This document shows positions 50,487 through 60,204 of a stretch of 64,000 nucleotides of DNA, piece after piece. The first letter of the stretch is position 1, and the number at the start of each line of letters is the position of its first letter. The notes under the pieces are model-generated. The model was not told the origin of the DNA. It did not search any database and saw only the letters and a list, made by a program, of their open reading frames with translations. Made by a program: the position numbers and the translations under genes. This DNA is from Silicimonas sp. GTDB taxonomy: Bacteria; Pseudomonadota; Alphaproteobacteria; Rhodobacterales; Rhodobacteraceae. The stretch spans positions 1 to 64,000 of the forward strand of contig JAJDZT010000153.1 of the NCBI GenBank assembly GCA_022824525.1, given 5' to 3'.

Positions 50487-51419
50487 ATGTCAGCGATCGT
50501 GCAGGTCGAGAACCTGAACAAAACCTATGACGGTGGGTTCGAAGCTTTGAAGAATGTCTCGCTCGATATCGAAGAGGGCGAGATACTTGCGCTGCTAGGC
50601 CCCAATGGCGCCGGGAAAACAACCCTGATTTCAACAATTTGCGGGATCACCCAGCCAACATCCGGGCGGATCATGGTCGGTGGCCACAACGTAGTGACGG
50701 ACTGGCGCTCAGCACGGAAACTCGTTGGTTTGGTTCCACAGGAAATCAACCTCGAGCCGTTCGAACCTGTTGGGAACACGGTGCGCTTTTCGCGCGGGCT
50801 TTTCGGCAAAGCTCGCAACGACGCCTTTATCGATCAAGTGCTTTCAGACCTGTCCCTGTTCGAAAAGAAGGACAGCCGCATCTCGCAGTTGTCGGGTGGC
50901 ATGAAACGGCGTGTCTTGATTGCAAAAGCGCTTTCCCATGAACCGCGTGTGCTGTTTCTGGATGAACCGACCGCAGGCGTCGATGTCGAACTCAGGCGAG
51001 ACATGTGGCAATTGGTTGAGCGCCTTCGGGCGGACGGCGTCACGATCATCCTGACAACTCATTACATCGAGGAAGCAGAGGCCATCGCCGACCGGGTTGG
51101 TGTGATCCGCAAAGGTGAGCTGCTGTTGGTTGAGGAGAAGGACCGGCTCATGGCCCGTCTTGGCCAAAAGGAACTGACCATCGAGCTGCGCGCACCGATC
51201 GACGTGGTGCCGGAAGGGCTGGCCGAGTTTGACCTGAGGCGAAGCGATGACGGGCTAAAACTTCATTACACCTACAAGGTGGGAGAAGAGCGAACGGGCA
51301 TCACGCGGTTGATCTCTGGCCTGCAGGCAGAGGGATTGGTCCTCGCTGACCTGCAAACCAATGAAAGCTCCCTCGAAGAGATATTCGTTGGACTGGTTCA
51401 CGATGGAGAGGCCGCATGA
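50487..51419 (+). CDS. ABC-2-type transporter ATP-binding protein
   Basis: This is a 310-residue ABC ATPase with Walker A in [12 protein letters not shown], signature [15 protein letters not shown], Walker B in [12 protein letters not shown] and a switch histidine in [14 protein letters not shown]-terminal domain follows. It is of the YadG/drug-export class and pairs with the permease gene that overlaps its stop by four bases. The transported substrate (drug, lipid or polysaccharide) is unknown. Confidence 0.93.
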   Translation: MSAIVQVENLNKTYDGGFEALKNVSLDIEEGEILALLGPNGAGKTTLISTICGITQPTSGRIMVGGHNVVTDWRSARKLVGLVPQEINLEPFEPVGNTVRFSRGLFGKARNDAFIDQVLSDLSLFEKKDSRISQLSGGMKRRVLIAKALSHEPRVLFLDEPTAGVDVELRRDMWQLVERLRADGVTIILTTHYIEEAEAIADRVGVIRKGELLLVEEKDRLMARLGQKELTIELRAPIDVVPEGLAEFDLRRSDDGLKLHYTYKVGEERTGITRLISGLQAEGLVLADLQTNESSLEEIFVGLVHDGEAA

Positions 51420-52177
51420 ACTGGCATGGCGTAGTCGCAATCTGGCGCTTTGAAATGGCCCGGTTCTTTCGGTCGATTGTTCAGTCGGTCGTCTCGCCGG
51501 TCTTGTCGACATCACTCTATTTCGTCGTGTTCGGTGCCGCTATCGGCAGCCGCATCCCGGAGATAGAGGGCGTTTCCTACGGAGCGTTCATCGTACCTGG
51601 CCTGATCATGCTGACGGTTCTGCAACAAGCGATCCAGAATGCGGGGTTTGGAATCTATTTTCCAAAGTTCATCGGCACGATTTTCGAAGTGCTGTCTGCG
51701 CCCCTGAGTTCGTTTGAGATCGTGCTTGGCTATGTCGGCGCGGCCGCTGCGAAGGCACTTCTGATTGGCTGCATCATACTGGGCACGTCCTTCTTCTTCG
51801 TGGACATCAGGATCGAACATCCGTTCTGGATGATCGCGTTCTTGCTGATGACCTCGGTCAGTTTTGCCTTGCTTGGATTCATCCTGGGCATCTGGGCACG
51901 CAATTTCGAGCAGTTGAACCTTGTTCCCCTGCTGGTCGTCACGCCACTCGTGTTCCTGGGAGGGTCATTCTATTCGGTGACCATGCTGCCGCCCTTCTGG
52001 CAGACGGTCTCGATGTTCAACCCGGTGCTTTATCTTGTTTCCGGCTTCAGGTGGTCGTTCTTTGGAATGGCAGACGTGCCGATTGCAGCGAGCCTTGCCG
52101 CTATTCTGATCTTCAGCGGACTTTGCCTTGCCGTGGTGTGGTGGATGTTCAAGACGGGCTACCGCCTCAAGAGCTAA
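51416..52177 (+). CDS. ABC-2-type transporter permease
   Basis: The 253-residue protein has about six transmembrane segments and the ABC-2 membrane signature ([40 protein letters not shown]), which matches the YadH group. It forms the exporter with the preceding ATPase. The 3' end overlaps the convergent sugar-kinase gene by four bases. Confidence 0.92.
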   Translation: MNWHGVVAIWRFEMARFFRSIVQSVVSPVLSTSLYFVVFGAAIGSRIPEIEGVSYGAFIVPGLIMLTVLQQAIQNAGFGIYFPKFIGTIFEVLSAPLSSFEIVLGYVGAAAAKALLIGCIILGTSFFFVDIRIEHPFWMIAFLLMTSVSFALLGFILGIWARNFEQLNLVPLLVVTPLVFLGGSFYSVTMLPPFWQTVSMFNPVLYLVSGFRWSFFGMADVPIAASLAAILIFSGLCLAVVWWMFKTGYRLKS

Positions 52178-53124
52178 AGCTGCGAGACCACGCAATCGCG
52201 ATGCTGCTGTTCGGTCACTTCCGGATCGCACAAACGTGTTGCCTCGGTCATGGTCGCGGCACTTGCCGCGGCGACGCCCCAGCGCAGACAGTCCTCCACC
52301 GGCGCGTTTTGCGAAAGGTGGTAGGTGAACGCACCAACGAAACTGTCGCCTGCGCCGACCTTGGAGATTATTGGCGCGGGAGGGCTGACGCCGTGCCACG
52401 CCCCGTCTTTGGTTGCCATCACGGAACCATCAGCGCCACGTGCGACGACGACGATGCGCGCGACGCCCTTGTCGATCAGTTCTCGTGCAAACGCGGCGGT
52501 ATCTGCGCGGGTCGCCAGCGGACGACCTGCGAGTTCCTCCCCCTCTTCTCCGTTCATGCGGAGCACGTAGAGAGACTCCCGTGGTTGCTCGGCCAGATGG
52601 AACAACGCGGGTCCGGAGGTGTCGACGATCAGGCGCGATCCCTTGCCGGCCACGTGGTCGGAAAGAATTGACGGAAAATCCTTGGCAACACCCGGTGGCT
52701 GACTGCCGGACAGAACGACCAGAGTGTCTCCCCGCGCGGCCTGATCGACAGATGCGAGCGCGCGTGGAACGTCATGGTCCTGCCAGACGGGACCGGGCAT
52801 GACAAAGCGATACTGGCTGCCGGTTTCCTGATCGATGACCGACATGGACTGCCGGGTTTCACCGGGGCCTTGGAAGGCAACCGTCGGCACACCCTCCAGC
52901 GCAAGGAGCTGGAGCAGGTTCGCGCCCGTCGAAGCACCGATCGCCACGAGTGCCGTCGCCTGCCCGCCCAAAAGCCGAATGGCACGGGCGACATTGATCC
53001 CGCCTCCACCGGGGTCGATTTGCGGTTCGGTACAGCGAAGTTTCAAACCCGGTTCAATGCCGGGCGCGGTCATGCAGTAGTCGACCGTCGGGTTAAGCGT
53101 GATCGTAAGAATATGCGCTGCCAT
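52174..53124 (-). CDS. PfkB-family hexose kinase (1-phosphofructokinase/Pfk-II-like)
   Basis: The 316-residue protein has the ribokinase-type PfkB signatures. These are an N-terminal [10 protein letters not shown] and [16 protein letters not shown] substrate region, the [17 protein letters not shown] lid and the catalytic [14 protein letters not shown] with the ATP-site aspartate. The family phosphorylates fructose 1- or 6-phosphate or tagatose 6-phosphate. No fructose PTS or aldolase genes lie nearby to distinguish these. Confidence 0.88.
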   Translation of the reverse strand: MAAHILTITLNPTVDYCMTAPGIEPGLKLRCTEPQIDPGGGGINVARAIRLLGGQATALVAIGASTGANLLQLLALEGVPTVAFQGPGETRQSMSVIDQETGSQYRFVMPGPVWQDHDVPRALASVDQAARGDTLVVLSGSQPPGVAKDFPSILSDHVAGKGSRLIVDTSGPALFHLAEQPRESLYVLRMNGEEGEELAGRPLATRADTAAFARELIDKGVARIVVVARGADGSVMATKDGAWHGVSPPAPIISKVGAGDSFVGAFTYHLSQNAPVEDCLRWGVAAASAATMTEATRLCDPEVTEQQHRDCVVSQL

Positions 53125-53263
53125 GGCTTCTTTTCCTCAAGCCTCGGGAACATGGCCCGTTAGCGCAATCACGGCAAGAGTTTTTGCGTTTGCGGGCTGT
53201 GTAGTTGGCTGAAACCGCCGAAAGACCATTAGGTTTTCCGCAAACGAATGCGGATGGCAAAGC

Positions 53264-54586
53264 TCAGAGTGTCGGCTTCTTCGCGAGGAGCGGCATGACA
53301 TCCGCCATTTCCGGCCCGCGATGATGCCCCGTAACCGCCAGGCGGAGCGGCATGAACAAACCCTTGCCCTTGCGACCCGTCGCCTCTTTCACCGCGTTCG
53401 TCCAAGTGGACCAGGTTTCAGCGGAATACGGCGGCTCCCCAAGCATGTCCAAGGCCGTCACCACAAAATCACGATCCTCGTCGGCGACAATGGGCGTTGC
53501 CTGTCCTTGCAGGACCGGCCACCACTTTCCTGCCTCGGAGCGGGTTTCGACGTTGCCGCGAACAGCCAACCAATACGCAGATTGCGCGGCGTCCGGAACG
53601 CCGGATGCTGTCAGCTCTTCGGCCACGTCGTTTGCGTCCAGAGACTGTACGACACGAGCCGTCAAAGGCTTCAGATCTTCCTCGTCAAACTTTGTCGGTG
53701 CCGCGCCAAAATGCGTCAGTTCAAACCCGTCCAGCAGCTCCTGATGCGTCGTTCGCAGTTCGACCGGATCGGATGACCCAAGGCGTGCCATCAATGACAG
53801 AATGGCCATCGGTTCGAGACCCGCGGCGCGGAGGTCCCGAAGTGCCAGTGTGCCAAGGCGTTTCGACAAGGCTTCCCCTTGCGGACCGGTCAACAAGGAG
53901 TGATGGGCGAATGTGGGTGCCGTCTGACCCAGGGCTTCCATGATCTGGATTTGGGTTGCCGTGTTGGTGACGTGATCCGACCCGCGCACGACATGCGTCA
54001 CGCCCATTTCAGTGTCGTCCACTACGGACGCGAGCGTGTAAAGCACCTGTCCGTCCTGCCGGATCAAAACCGGGTCGGAGACAGAGGCGGCGTCGATGGA
54101 GATGTCGCCGAGAATGCCATCGGGCCACTCGATACGCGCATGGTTCAGCTTGAAGCGCCAGACACCGGCACCGCGATCGTCGCGCAGCTTTGTCTTCTCG
54201 TCTTCGGAAAGCGAAAGCGCGGCGCGGTCGTAAACAGGCGGCTTGCCCATGTTGAGCTGCTTTTTCCGCTTGAGATCGAGTTCCGTCGGCGTTTCCCATG
54301 CCTCATAGAACCGCTCGATGTCGCGAAGCTTGTCCGCCGCCTCAGCATATCGATCGAGGCGCATCGACTGACGCTCAACGCGATCCCACGTCAGACCCAG
54401 CCACTCAAGATCCTCCTTGATGGCGTCGACATATTCTTCCTTTGAGCGCTCGGGATCGGTGTCGTCGATGCGCAGAATAAATGTTCCCCCGGCCTTTCGT
54501 GCGATCAACCAGTTGAAGAGCGCGGTCCGAAGGTTGCCGATGTGAATATGGCCGGTCGGCGAAGGGGCAAAGCGGGTGACTGTCAT
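53264..54586 (-). CDS. gltX: Glutamyl-tRNA synthetase
   Basis: The start at MTVTRFAPSPTGHIHIGNLRTALFNW (54586) gives 440 residues. The HIGH-type motif is GHIHIGN and the KMSKS-type loop is ALSKRLG. It has the class I Rossmann core plus a shortened C-terminal anticodon-binding part. The size and ALSKR motif match the second, shorter GluRS of alphaproteobacteria, which often have two gltX genes. The window shows only this one. It is divergent from the small zincin gene. Confidence 0.93.
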   Translation of the reverse strand: MTVTRFAPSPTGHIHIGNLRTALFNWLIARKAGGTFILRIDDTDPERSKEEYVDAIKEDLEWLGLTWDRVERQSMRLDRYAEAADKLRDIERFYEAWETPTELDLKRKKQLNMGKPPVYDRAALSLSEDEKTKLRDDRGAGVWRFKLNHARIEWPDGILGDISIDAASVSDPVLIRQDGQVLYTLASVVDDTEMGVTHVVRGSDHVTNTATQIQIMEALGQTAPTFAHHSLLTGPQGEALSKRLGTLALRDLRAAGLEPMAILSLMARLGSSDPVELRTTHQELLDGFELTHFGAAPTKFDEEDLKPLTARVVQSLDANDVAEELTASGVPDAAQSAYWLAVRGNVETRSEAGKWWPVLQGQATPIVADEDRDFVVTALDMLGEPPYSAETWSTWTNAVKEATGRKGKGLFMPLRLAVTGHHRGPEMADVMPLLAKKPTL

Positions 54587-54633
54587 GGGCCGAGGCTCTT
54601 TCACACGAGGTCCGTTTTGTCCATATCTGAGGT

Positions 54634-55038
54634 ATGGATATGAGCGATATAAAGGCACCGGATGCAGGCGAAATCGAACGTCTCGCCCTTATGGCGCGAG
54701 AGGCATTGCCAGAGCAATTTCGGGGGCCTGCAGGTTCAGTCGCTTTGCGAGTGGTGGATTTTGCAACTGAAGACATGCTGGATGATCTTGGAATCGACGA
54801 TCCTTTCGGACTGACAGGTCTCTATGAAGGGGTCCCGATGACCCTGAAATCCACATCGGATCAACCTGAACGCCCGGACGTCATCTGGCTTTTCCGTCGC
54901 GCCATTCTGGATGAATGGGTTGCGCGGGGGGACGTGACACTCGCCGCTCTGGTGACACATGTCTTTGTGCACGAATTGGCGCATCATTTCGGTTGGTCAG
55001 ACGATGATATCGCAACCATTGATGAATGGTGGCTGTGA
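54634..55038 (+). CDS. Zincin-type metallopeptidase-like protein (MMP/DUF1025)
   Basis: This 134-residue acidic protein has the zinc motif HVFVHELAHHFGWSDDDI near the C-terminus, followed by an acidic residue that could be the third ligand. The N-terminal half (IERLALMAREALPEQFRGPAG) matches the minimal gluzincin family. Proteolytic activity is not established for the family. The divergent gltX gene starts 48 bases away. Confidence 0.85.
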   Translation: MDMSDIKAPDAGEIERLALMAREALPEQFRGPAGSVALRVVDFATEDMLDDLGIDDPFGLTGLYEGVPMTLKSTSDQPERPDVIWLFRRAILDEWVARGDVTLAALVTHVFVHELAHHFGWSDDDIATIDEWWL

Positions 55039-55126
55039 GCCTGCTCACAGGGTGCCTACAAAATTGCACATGGACGCCCGTCCAAGCGGCACTAGGTGCT
55101 AAGGCTGTTCCGAGAGGGAGAACCCC

Positions 55127-56056
55127 ATGATAAAATCCAAAATTACTCGCCGTACTGCCCTTACAGGTGCCGCAGCACTGCCATTGGCGGGCGGACTTGG
55201 CACCGTTTCGACCGCGCTGGCCGACGGGCACGCCGGCCCCAAGAATGCAATCCAAAACACCTTCGGACTTGGTGATTTCCAAGTCTCGACACTGCTTGCA
55301 GGGACCCGGCCCGTCGAAGACATTCAGACCATTTTTGGCATGAACGTCTCCGCCGAAGAGTTCGCCGAAGTGAGCGCGCAGAATTTCATTCCGGCGGACA
55401 AGGCGCAGTTCTTTTTCACCCCTACCGTCGTGCAAACCGGTTCGGATGTCGTTCTTTTCGATACCGGGCTTTCGGCGGCGGGCACCACTGCCGCGCTGAG
55501 CGCTGCCGGGATCGAGGCAAGCGATGTGACGGTCGTCGTTATCACGCACATGCACGGTGACCATATCGGCGGCTTGACCGACGATGCGGGCAACGCGACG
55601 TACCCGAACGCTCGCTACGTGACAGGCCAAGTCGAGTTCGACCATTGGGCCGGAGCGGATAACGAACGCTTTGAGGGCAAGGTGCGCCCGTTCGCTGAGC
55701 AGATGACCTTTATCGGTGACGGCGATTCAGTGGTATCCGGCATGACGGCCGTGGCCGCATTCGGTCACACGCCTGGGCATATGGCTTACATGATCGAGTC
55801 GGGTGGCGAGCAGGTCATGCTGATCGCAGACGCCGCCAACCACTATGTCTGGTCCGTCGGCTATCCCGACTGGGAAGTTCGCTTCGACATGGACAAGGCA
55901 GCGGCAGCGGCAACTCGCCGAAATCTTCTTGGCATGATTGCTGCGGATCGCATTCCGATGATTGGGTATCACATGCCCTTCCCCGGCATTGGATATCTGG
56001 AAACGCGCGACAGCGGTTTCCGCTACGTGCCAGCCACGTATCAACCAATGCTCTAA
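55127..56056 (+). CDS. Exported MBL-fold metallo-hydrolase
   Basis: This is a 309-residue metallo-beta-lactamase-fold protein with an N-terminal ITRRTALTGAAALPLAGGL that looks like a Tat signal. The dinuclear zinc motif is THMHGDHIGG (about residue 145), with further ligands in GHTPGH and IADAANHY. The subclass (SAV-type MBL with a leading LGDFQVSTLLAGTRP) includes lactonases and phosphotriesterase-like enzymes, but the substrate is unknown. It is transcribed alone, convergent with the BMP transporter permease genes. Confidence 0.9.
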   Translation: MIKSKITRRTALTGAAALPLAGGLGTVSTALADGHAGPKNAIQNTFGLGDFQVSTLLAGTRPVEDIQTIFGMNVSAEEFAEVSAQNFIPADKAQFFFTPTVVQTGSDVVLFDTGLSAAGTTAALSAAGIEASDVTVVVITHMHGDHIGGLTDDAGNATYPNARYVTGQVEFDHWAGADNERFEGKVRPFAEQMTFIGDGDSVVSGMTAVAAFGHTPGHMAYMIESGGEQVMLIADAANHYVWSVGYPDWEVRFDMDKAAAAATRRNLLGMIAADRIPMIGYHMPFPGIGYLETRDSGFRYVPATYQPML

Positions 56057-56084
56057 GACCTCAGCAGCGCGATGCGGCGGGTTC

Positions 56085-57053
56085 TTAACGTTCCTTGACG
56101 TAGGGCTCGCCGCCAGCGCGCGGCGGGATGGCCTTGCCGACAAATCCGGCAAGGATGACGACTGTCAGGATGTAGGGCAGCGCATCGAGGAAGGGCCCCG
56201 GGATTTCGGTGCCCACCACGGCTTCAACGACATCCGGACGGAATGAAAGCGCCTGAAAGAAACCGAAGAGTAGGCAGGCAAAGAGCGCGTACCATGGGCG
56301 CCACTTCGCGAAGATCAGGGCGGCGAGCGCGATGAAGCCACGGCCCGAGGACATATCCTTGACGAAACCGGCCTGCAGGCCAGTGGCAAGATAAACGCCA
56401 CCCAATCCGCAGAGCACTCCGCAGATCACGATGGCCGAATAGCGCAGCCGCACCACCGAGATGCCTGCGGTGTCGACAGCGGCCGGGTTTTCGCCGACCG
56501 CGCGCAGCCGCAAGCCAAAACGCGTGCGAAACAGGACCCACCAGACGAGCGGCACGGTCAGGAAACCAACATAGACCAACAGCGAATGGCCGGAAAAAAG
56601 CTCGGCATAGCTTTGACCGATGTAAGGAAGACCTTCGAACATATTGGCGAAGGGCAGAGTGATTTCCTGAAATCGCTCACCATCCCCGAGAGACGGGGTG
56701 CGCCCGCCCTGTTGGAACCAGCTTTGGGCAATCAGAACGGTCAGACCTGCCGCAAGAAAGTTGATGGCGACGCCTGAGATCAGCTGATTGCCCCGGAAGG
56801 TGATCGATGCCAGCCCGTGGATGAGGCTGAACGCCAGCGATGCCCCCACTCCGGCCAAAAGGCCGACCCAGACCGATCCGCTCACGGCTGCGACGGCCGC
56901 CGAGAAAAACGCGGCCGCCAGAAGTTTGCCTTCAAGCCCGATATCGAAAATGCCGGCACGTTCGGAGACGAGGCCTGCGAGGCAGGCAAACAGAAGCGGG
57001 GTCGCCAGCCGCACGGTCGTATCGAGGATCTGAAGAAGTGTCAGGAAATCCAT
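56085..57053 (-). CDS. BMP-type ABC transporter permease 2
   Basis: This 322-residue inner-membrane permease is of the BPD_transp_2 (LIV-H/nucleoside) family with about eight to nine hydrophobic helices and the family motif ENPAAVDTAGISVVRLRYSAIVICG. It is the second permease of the nucleoside-like importer (NupQ/YufQ position). It starts four bases after the stop of the first permease gene. Confidence 0.92.
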   Translation of the reverse strand: MDFLTLLQILDTTVRLATPLLFACLAGLVSERAGIFDIGLEGKLLAAAFFSAAVAAVSGSVWVGLLAGVGASLAFSLIHGLASITFRGNQLISGVAINFLAAGLTVLIAQSWFQQGGRTPSLGDGERFQEITLPFANMFEGLPYIGQSYAELFSGHSLLVYVGFLTVPLVWWVLFRTRFGLRLRAVGENPAAVDTAGISVVRLRYSAIVICGVLCGLGGVYLATGLQAGFVKDMSSGRGFIALAALIFAKWRPWYALFACLLFGFFQALSFRPDVVEAVVGTEIPGPFLDALPYILTVVILAGFVGKAIPPRAGGEPYVKER

Positions 57054-57056
57054 CGC

Positions 57057-58148
57057 TCACGCCTCCGGCTTGCGGAACATCAGGAACAGGCGTTCCAGCG
57101 GCATCCGGACCATGTTGTCCAACGCCCCCGTGAACAGGATCACCAGCGCCTGGATCACGATGATGAGTTCGCGTGGGATGTTGGTCCAGAAATCGATCTC
57201 CGCTCCGCCCTGCACGAGGAACCCGAAAAGGAGCGCCGCGAGGAGGACGCCCACGGGATGCGAACGCCCCATCAACGCCACCGCGATCCCGATGAAACCC
57301 GCGCCCTCGACAGAGTTCAGGACGAGGCGCTCTGCCGCCATGACATTGTTGATGGCCATACATCCCGCCAGCCCGCCGGAAATGAGCATGGCAACAATGA
57401 TGATTTTCGTGGGCGAGATGCCTGCGTAAAGCGCTGCAGTTTCGCTGTGTCCGTAGGCCCGGATCTCGTAGCCGAGCCGCGTGCGCCAGACGAGGAGCCA
57501 GAACAGAAAACACGCGAGAAGCGCAATGAAGAAGCTGACGTTTACCGGAGCGGCATCGGAAAACGGAATGCCGATGGCGCCTAGAATGTCGGACATCCGC
57601 GGGAGGTGCGTGCCTTCGGGAAACCGCGGTGTCGCCGGATCCATGGAGCCTGCCGGTTTCAGGACCTCGACAAGGAGATAGACCAGAAGCGCCGAAGCGA
57701 TGAAGTTGAACATGATCGTCGTGATGACGATATGGCTGCCGCGCTTGGCCTGAAGATACGCCGGGATCAGCGCCCAAAGCGCCCCGAAAAGCGCACCGCC
57801 GATCAGCGCCACGGGCAGCGCAATCGTCCAATGTGGCAATGGCAGAGAAAGGCAGACCAGGGCCACGCCGAGGCCGCCGAGCATTGCCTGGCCTTCGCCG
57901 CCGATGTTGAAGAGACGTGCGTGGAAGGCGATAGCGACGGCAAGACCGGTGAATATGAAATTGGTGGCGTAGAACAGCATGAAGCCGATGCCGGCCGAGT
58001 TGCCAAACGTGCCCTGCACCATGAGTTGCAGCGCACGAACCGGGTCTTCACCGATGGCGAGAATGACTAGAGCCGAGATAATGAAGGCCAGGATGATCGA
58101 GATCAGCGGGATCAGTATCGCGTCGGCCCACTTCGGAATTACATCCAT
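57057..58148 (-). CDS. BMP-type ABC transporter permease 1
   Basis: The 363-residue permease of the same family carries the N-terminal ILAFIISALVILAIGEDPVRAL and the repeated PVGVLLAALLFGFLVQGGAE near the C-terminus. The family signature GYEIRAYGHSETAALYAGIS appears in the middle. It corresponds to NupP/YufP. It precedes the second permease gene by three bases. Confidence 0.92.
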   Translation of the reverse strand: MDVIPKWADAILIPLISIILAFIISALVILAIGEDPVRALQLMVQGTFGNSAGIGFMLFYATNFIFTGLAVAIAFHARLFNIGGEGQAMLGGLGVALVCLSLPLPHWTIALPVALIGGALFGALWALIPAYLQAKRGSHIVITTIMFNFIASALLVYLLVEVLKPAGSMDPATPRFPEGTHLPRMSDILGAIGIPFSDAAPVNVSFFIALLACFLFWLLVWRTRLGYEIRAYGHSETAALYAGISPTKIIIVAMLISGGLAGCMAINNVMAAERLVLNSVEGAGFIGIAVALMGRSHPVGVLLAALLFGFLVQGGAEIDFWTNIPRELIIVIQALVILFTGALDNMVRMPLERLFLMFRKPEA

Positions 58149-58254
58149 TGACCACCTCCAGTCCCGAGGTCGACGGCGAGCATGGCTTTCGCGGAAGATG
58201 CGGTTCCTGCCGCGCCCTTGTCCTTCAAGGTGCCATCCCGGGCCACAGGATCAA

Positions 58255-59796
58255 TCATGCTGCGCTCGTTTGGTTGGTGACGCCGGCCATCAGAAGTCCC
58301 AGCTCCGCTTCGTTGGTTTCGCTGGCCATACGTTCTCCCATGATCTTCCCATCGAACATCACGGCGATGCGGTCAGCGAGCGAAAGAATCTCATCAAGTT
58401 CGACCGACACGAGCAGGATCGCCTTCCCCTTGTCGCGCAGTTCCACGATCTGCTTGTGAATGAATTCGATGGCGCCGATATCGACACCCCGCGTTGGCTG
58501 CCCGACGAGCAGGAGATCGGGGTCGCGTTCGATTTCCCGAGCCAGCACGATCTTCTGCTGGTTTCCACCGGAAAAATTCTTGGCGGCCAAACCCGGAATC
58601 GGAGGCCGAACGTCAAAACGTTCCATCTTGGCTTCCGTGTCTTTTCGGATGGCGTCATTGTCCATAAACCAGCGGTTCTTCTGGTATTCTGGCGCATGGT
58701 GGTATCCGAAGACGATGTTTTCCCATGCGAAGTAATCCAGGATAAGGCCTTCCTTGTGTCGGTCTTCCGGAACATGGCAGATGCCGCGCGCGCGACGCGT
58801 TTGCCCGTCGGAGGCCGCTCCGGTCAGGTCAATCTCCTCGCCATTCAAACGAATGCTGCCGGTGCCCGTCATGTAGCCACCAAGGACTTCCAAAAGCTCG
58901 GACTGACCGTTCCCCGCCACCCCAGCTATCCCGAGAATTTCACCAGCGCGCACGTCAAGGCTGACCGACTTGAGGCGTTCCACACCGTCTTCGTCGGTGA
59001 CGCTCAGGTTCTTGACCTCGAGCACCTTGTCGCCCGGCGTTGCCGGAACTTTGTCGACACGAAGAAGCACTTTGCGGCCCACCATCAGCTCGGCCAGCTC
59101 AGCTGGGCTGGTGTCGGCGGTTTTTACCGTTGCCGTCATCTCTCCACGGCGCATCACGCTCACCGTGTCCGTCACTTCCATGATCTCGCGGAGCTTGTGG
59201 GTGATGAGGATGATGGTCTTACCTTCGTCGCGCAGGCCCTTGAGGATGCGAAAGAGGTGATCGGCCTCGGACGGGGTCAACACGCCGGTCGGTTCATCAA
59301 GGATAAGGATGTCCGCATGGCGGTAAAGCGCTTTCAGGATCTCGACGCGCTGCTGGTACCCAACGGAAAGTTCCTCGATCGTCGCGTCAGGATCGACGTT
59401 CAGCTCATATTCCTTGGCAAGTTCCGTCAGGAGTTGCCGGGCCTTTGCAAGTGATGGTGTCAGGCGGGCCCCGTCTTCGGCACCAAGAACAACGTTTTCG
59501 AGCACGGTGAAGTTCTCAACCAACTTGAAGTGCTGGAACACCATGCCGATTCCCGCGGCAATGGCAGCCTGACTGTCAGGTATCTCTGTCTTTTTGCCAG
59601 ATATGAAGATTTCGCCCGCGTCGGCCTTATAGAAGCCGTAGAGGATGGACATCAGCGTGGACTTGCCTGCTCCGTTTTCGCCAATGATCCCGTGAATGGT
59701 ACCGGGCATGACACGTATCGAGATGTCTTTGTTGGCCTGTACAGGGCCGAACGCCTTTGAAATGCCTTTCAGTTCAATCGCCGGGTCAACGCTCAT
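58255..59796 (-). CDS. BMP-type ABC transporter tandem ATPase
   Basis: The start MSVDPAIELKGISKAFG gives 513 residues with two ABC domains. The first has GENGAGKSTLMSILYGFY, a switch glutamine and LILDEPTGVLTPSE. The second has GIAGVAGNGQSELLEVLGG as a degenerate Walker A and NFSGGNQQKIVLAREIE as its signature. It energises the importer. It begins one base after the NTF2-like gene's stop (TGAGATG), so the two are coupled. Confidence 0.94.
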   Translation of the reverse strand: MSVDPAIELKGISKAFGPVQANKDISIRVMPGTIHGIIGENGAGKSTLMSILYGFYKADAGEIFISGKKTEIPDSQAAIAAGIGMVFQHFKLVENFTVLENVVLGAEDGARLTPSLAKARQLLTELAKEYELNVDPDATIEELSVGYQQRVEILKALYRHADILILDEPTGVLTPSEADHLFRILKGLRDEGKTIILITHKLREIMEVTDTVSVMRRGEMTATVKTADTSPAELAELMVGRKVLLRVDKVPATPGDKVLEVKNLSVTDEDGVERLKSVSLDVRAGEILGIAGVAGNGQSELLEVLGGYMTGTGSIRLNGEEIDLTGAASDGQTRRARGICHVPEDRHKEGLILDYFAWENIVFGYHHAPEYQKNRWFMDNDAIRKDTEAKMERFDVRPPIPGLAAKNFSGGNQQKIVLAREIERDPDLLLVGQPTRGVDIGAIEFIHKQIVELRDKGKAILLVSVELDEILSLADRIAVMFDGKIMGERMASETNEAELGLLMAGVTNQTSAA

Positions 59797-59797
59797 C

Positions 59798-60145
59798 TCA
59801 GGGTGCACCCGTGCCCACGAAACCGGTCATGCGAGCGATTGGTCCGTCAGCCGGTTCGACGAAATACTGGCCGTGCTGCTCCATACCACCGGGCATCCGG
59901 AACGCGACGGTGACTCGGGTCATGCCTTGCGTGCTGTCGGTTTTGACAACTTCGGCAACCGCGCCGGGCGCTGATTGGCTGAACAAACCGATATACTCCA
60001 CCAACCCCTCTGCTCCTGCGATGGGCGCTTCGGTCCTTGGGTCTGCATAAATCACGTCCGCCGCAACGACGGCTTCAATCGCTGCCTTGCGGTCCGCGGA
60101 GTCTGCCATGCCCCAGGCTGAAAAGAACTGTTCGACCGGTGTCAT
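59798..60145 (-). CDS. NTF2/SnoaL-like protein inside the BMP transporter operon
   Basis: The ATG at 60145, behind GAGGG, gives 115 residues with the cone-shaped NTF2/SnoaL fold pattern: MTPVEQFFSAWGMADSADRKAAIEAVVAADVIYADPRTEAPIAGAEGLVEYI and a C-terminal PDGMEQHGQYFVEPADG-like strand. Such proteins are isomerases, hydrolases or binding proteins, and no catalytic set can be assigned. Its location between the substrate-binding protein and the ATPase, coupled to the latter, suggests a role on the transported compound. Confidence 0.82.
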   Translation of the reverse strand: MTPVEQFFSAWGMADSADRKAAIEAVVAADVIYADPRTEAPIAGAEGLVEYIGLFSQSAPGAVAEVVKTDSTQGMTRVTVAFRMPGGMEQHGQYFVEPADGPIARMTGFVGTGAP

Positions 60146-60171
60146 GGCATCCCTCAAAAGTCAGAAAGTGA

Positions 60172-60199
60172 ACGGGGCCAGAGACTCCTCTGGCCCCGT
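60172..60199 (-). terminator. Attenuating stem-loop after the BMP binding-protein gene
   Basis: ACGGGGCCAGAG and CTCTGGCCCCGT form a perfect 12-bp stem around a four-base loop, immediately after the binding-protein stop. On the minus strand it is followed by a weak T-rich stretch. Such structures usually let a binding protein be made in excess over its permease. Confidence 0.8.
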
Positions 60200-60204
60200 C
60201 TTGA

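Noticed and set aside
57979-59454. 491-residue ORF antisense to the BMP ATPase
   Set aside because: Overlaps a clear two-domain ABC ATPase on the minus strand; sequence has no domain features.
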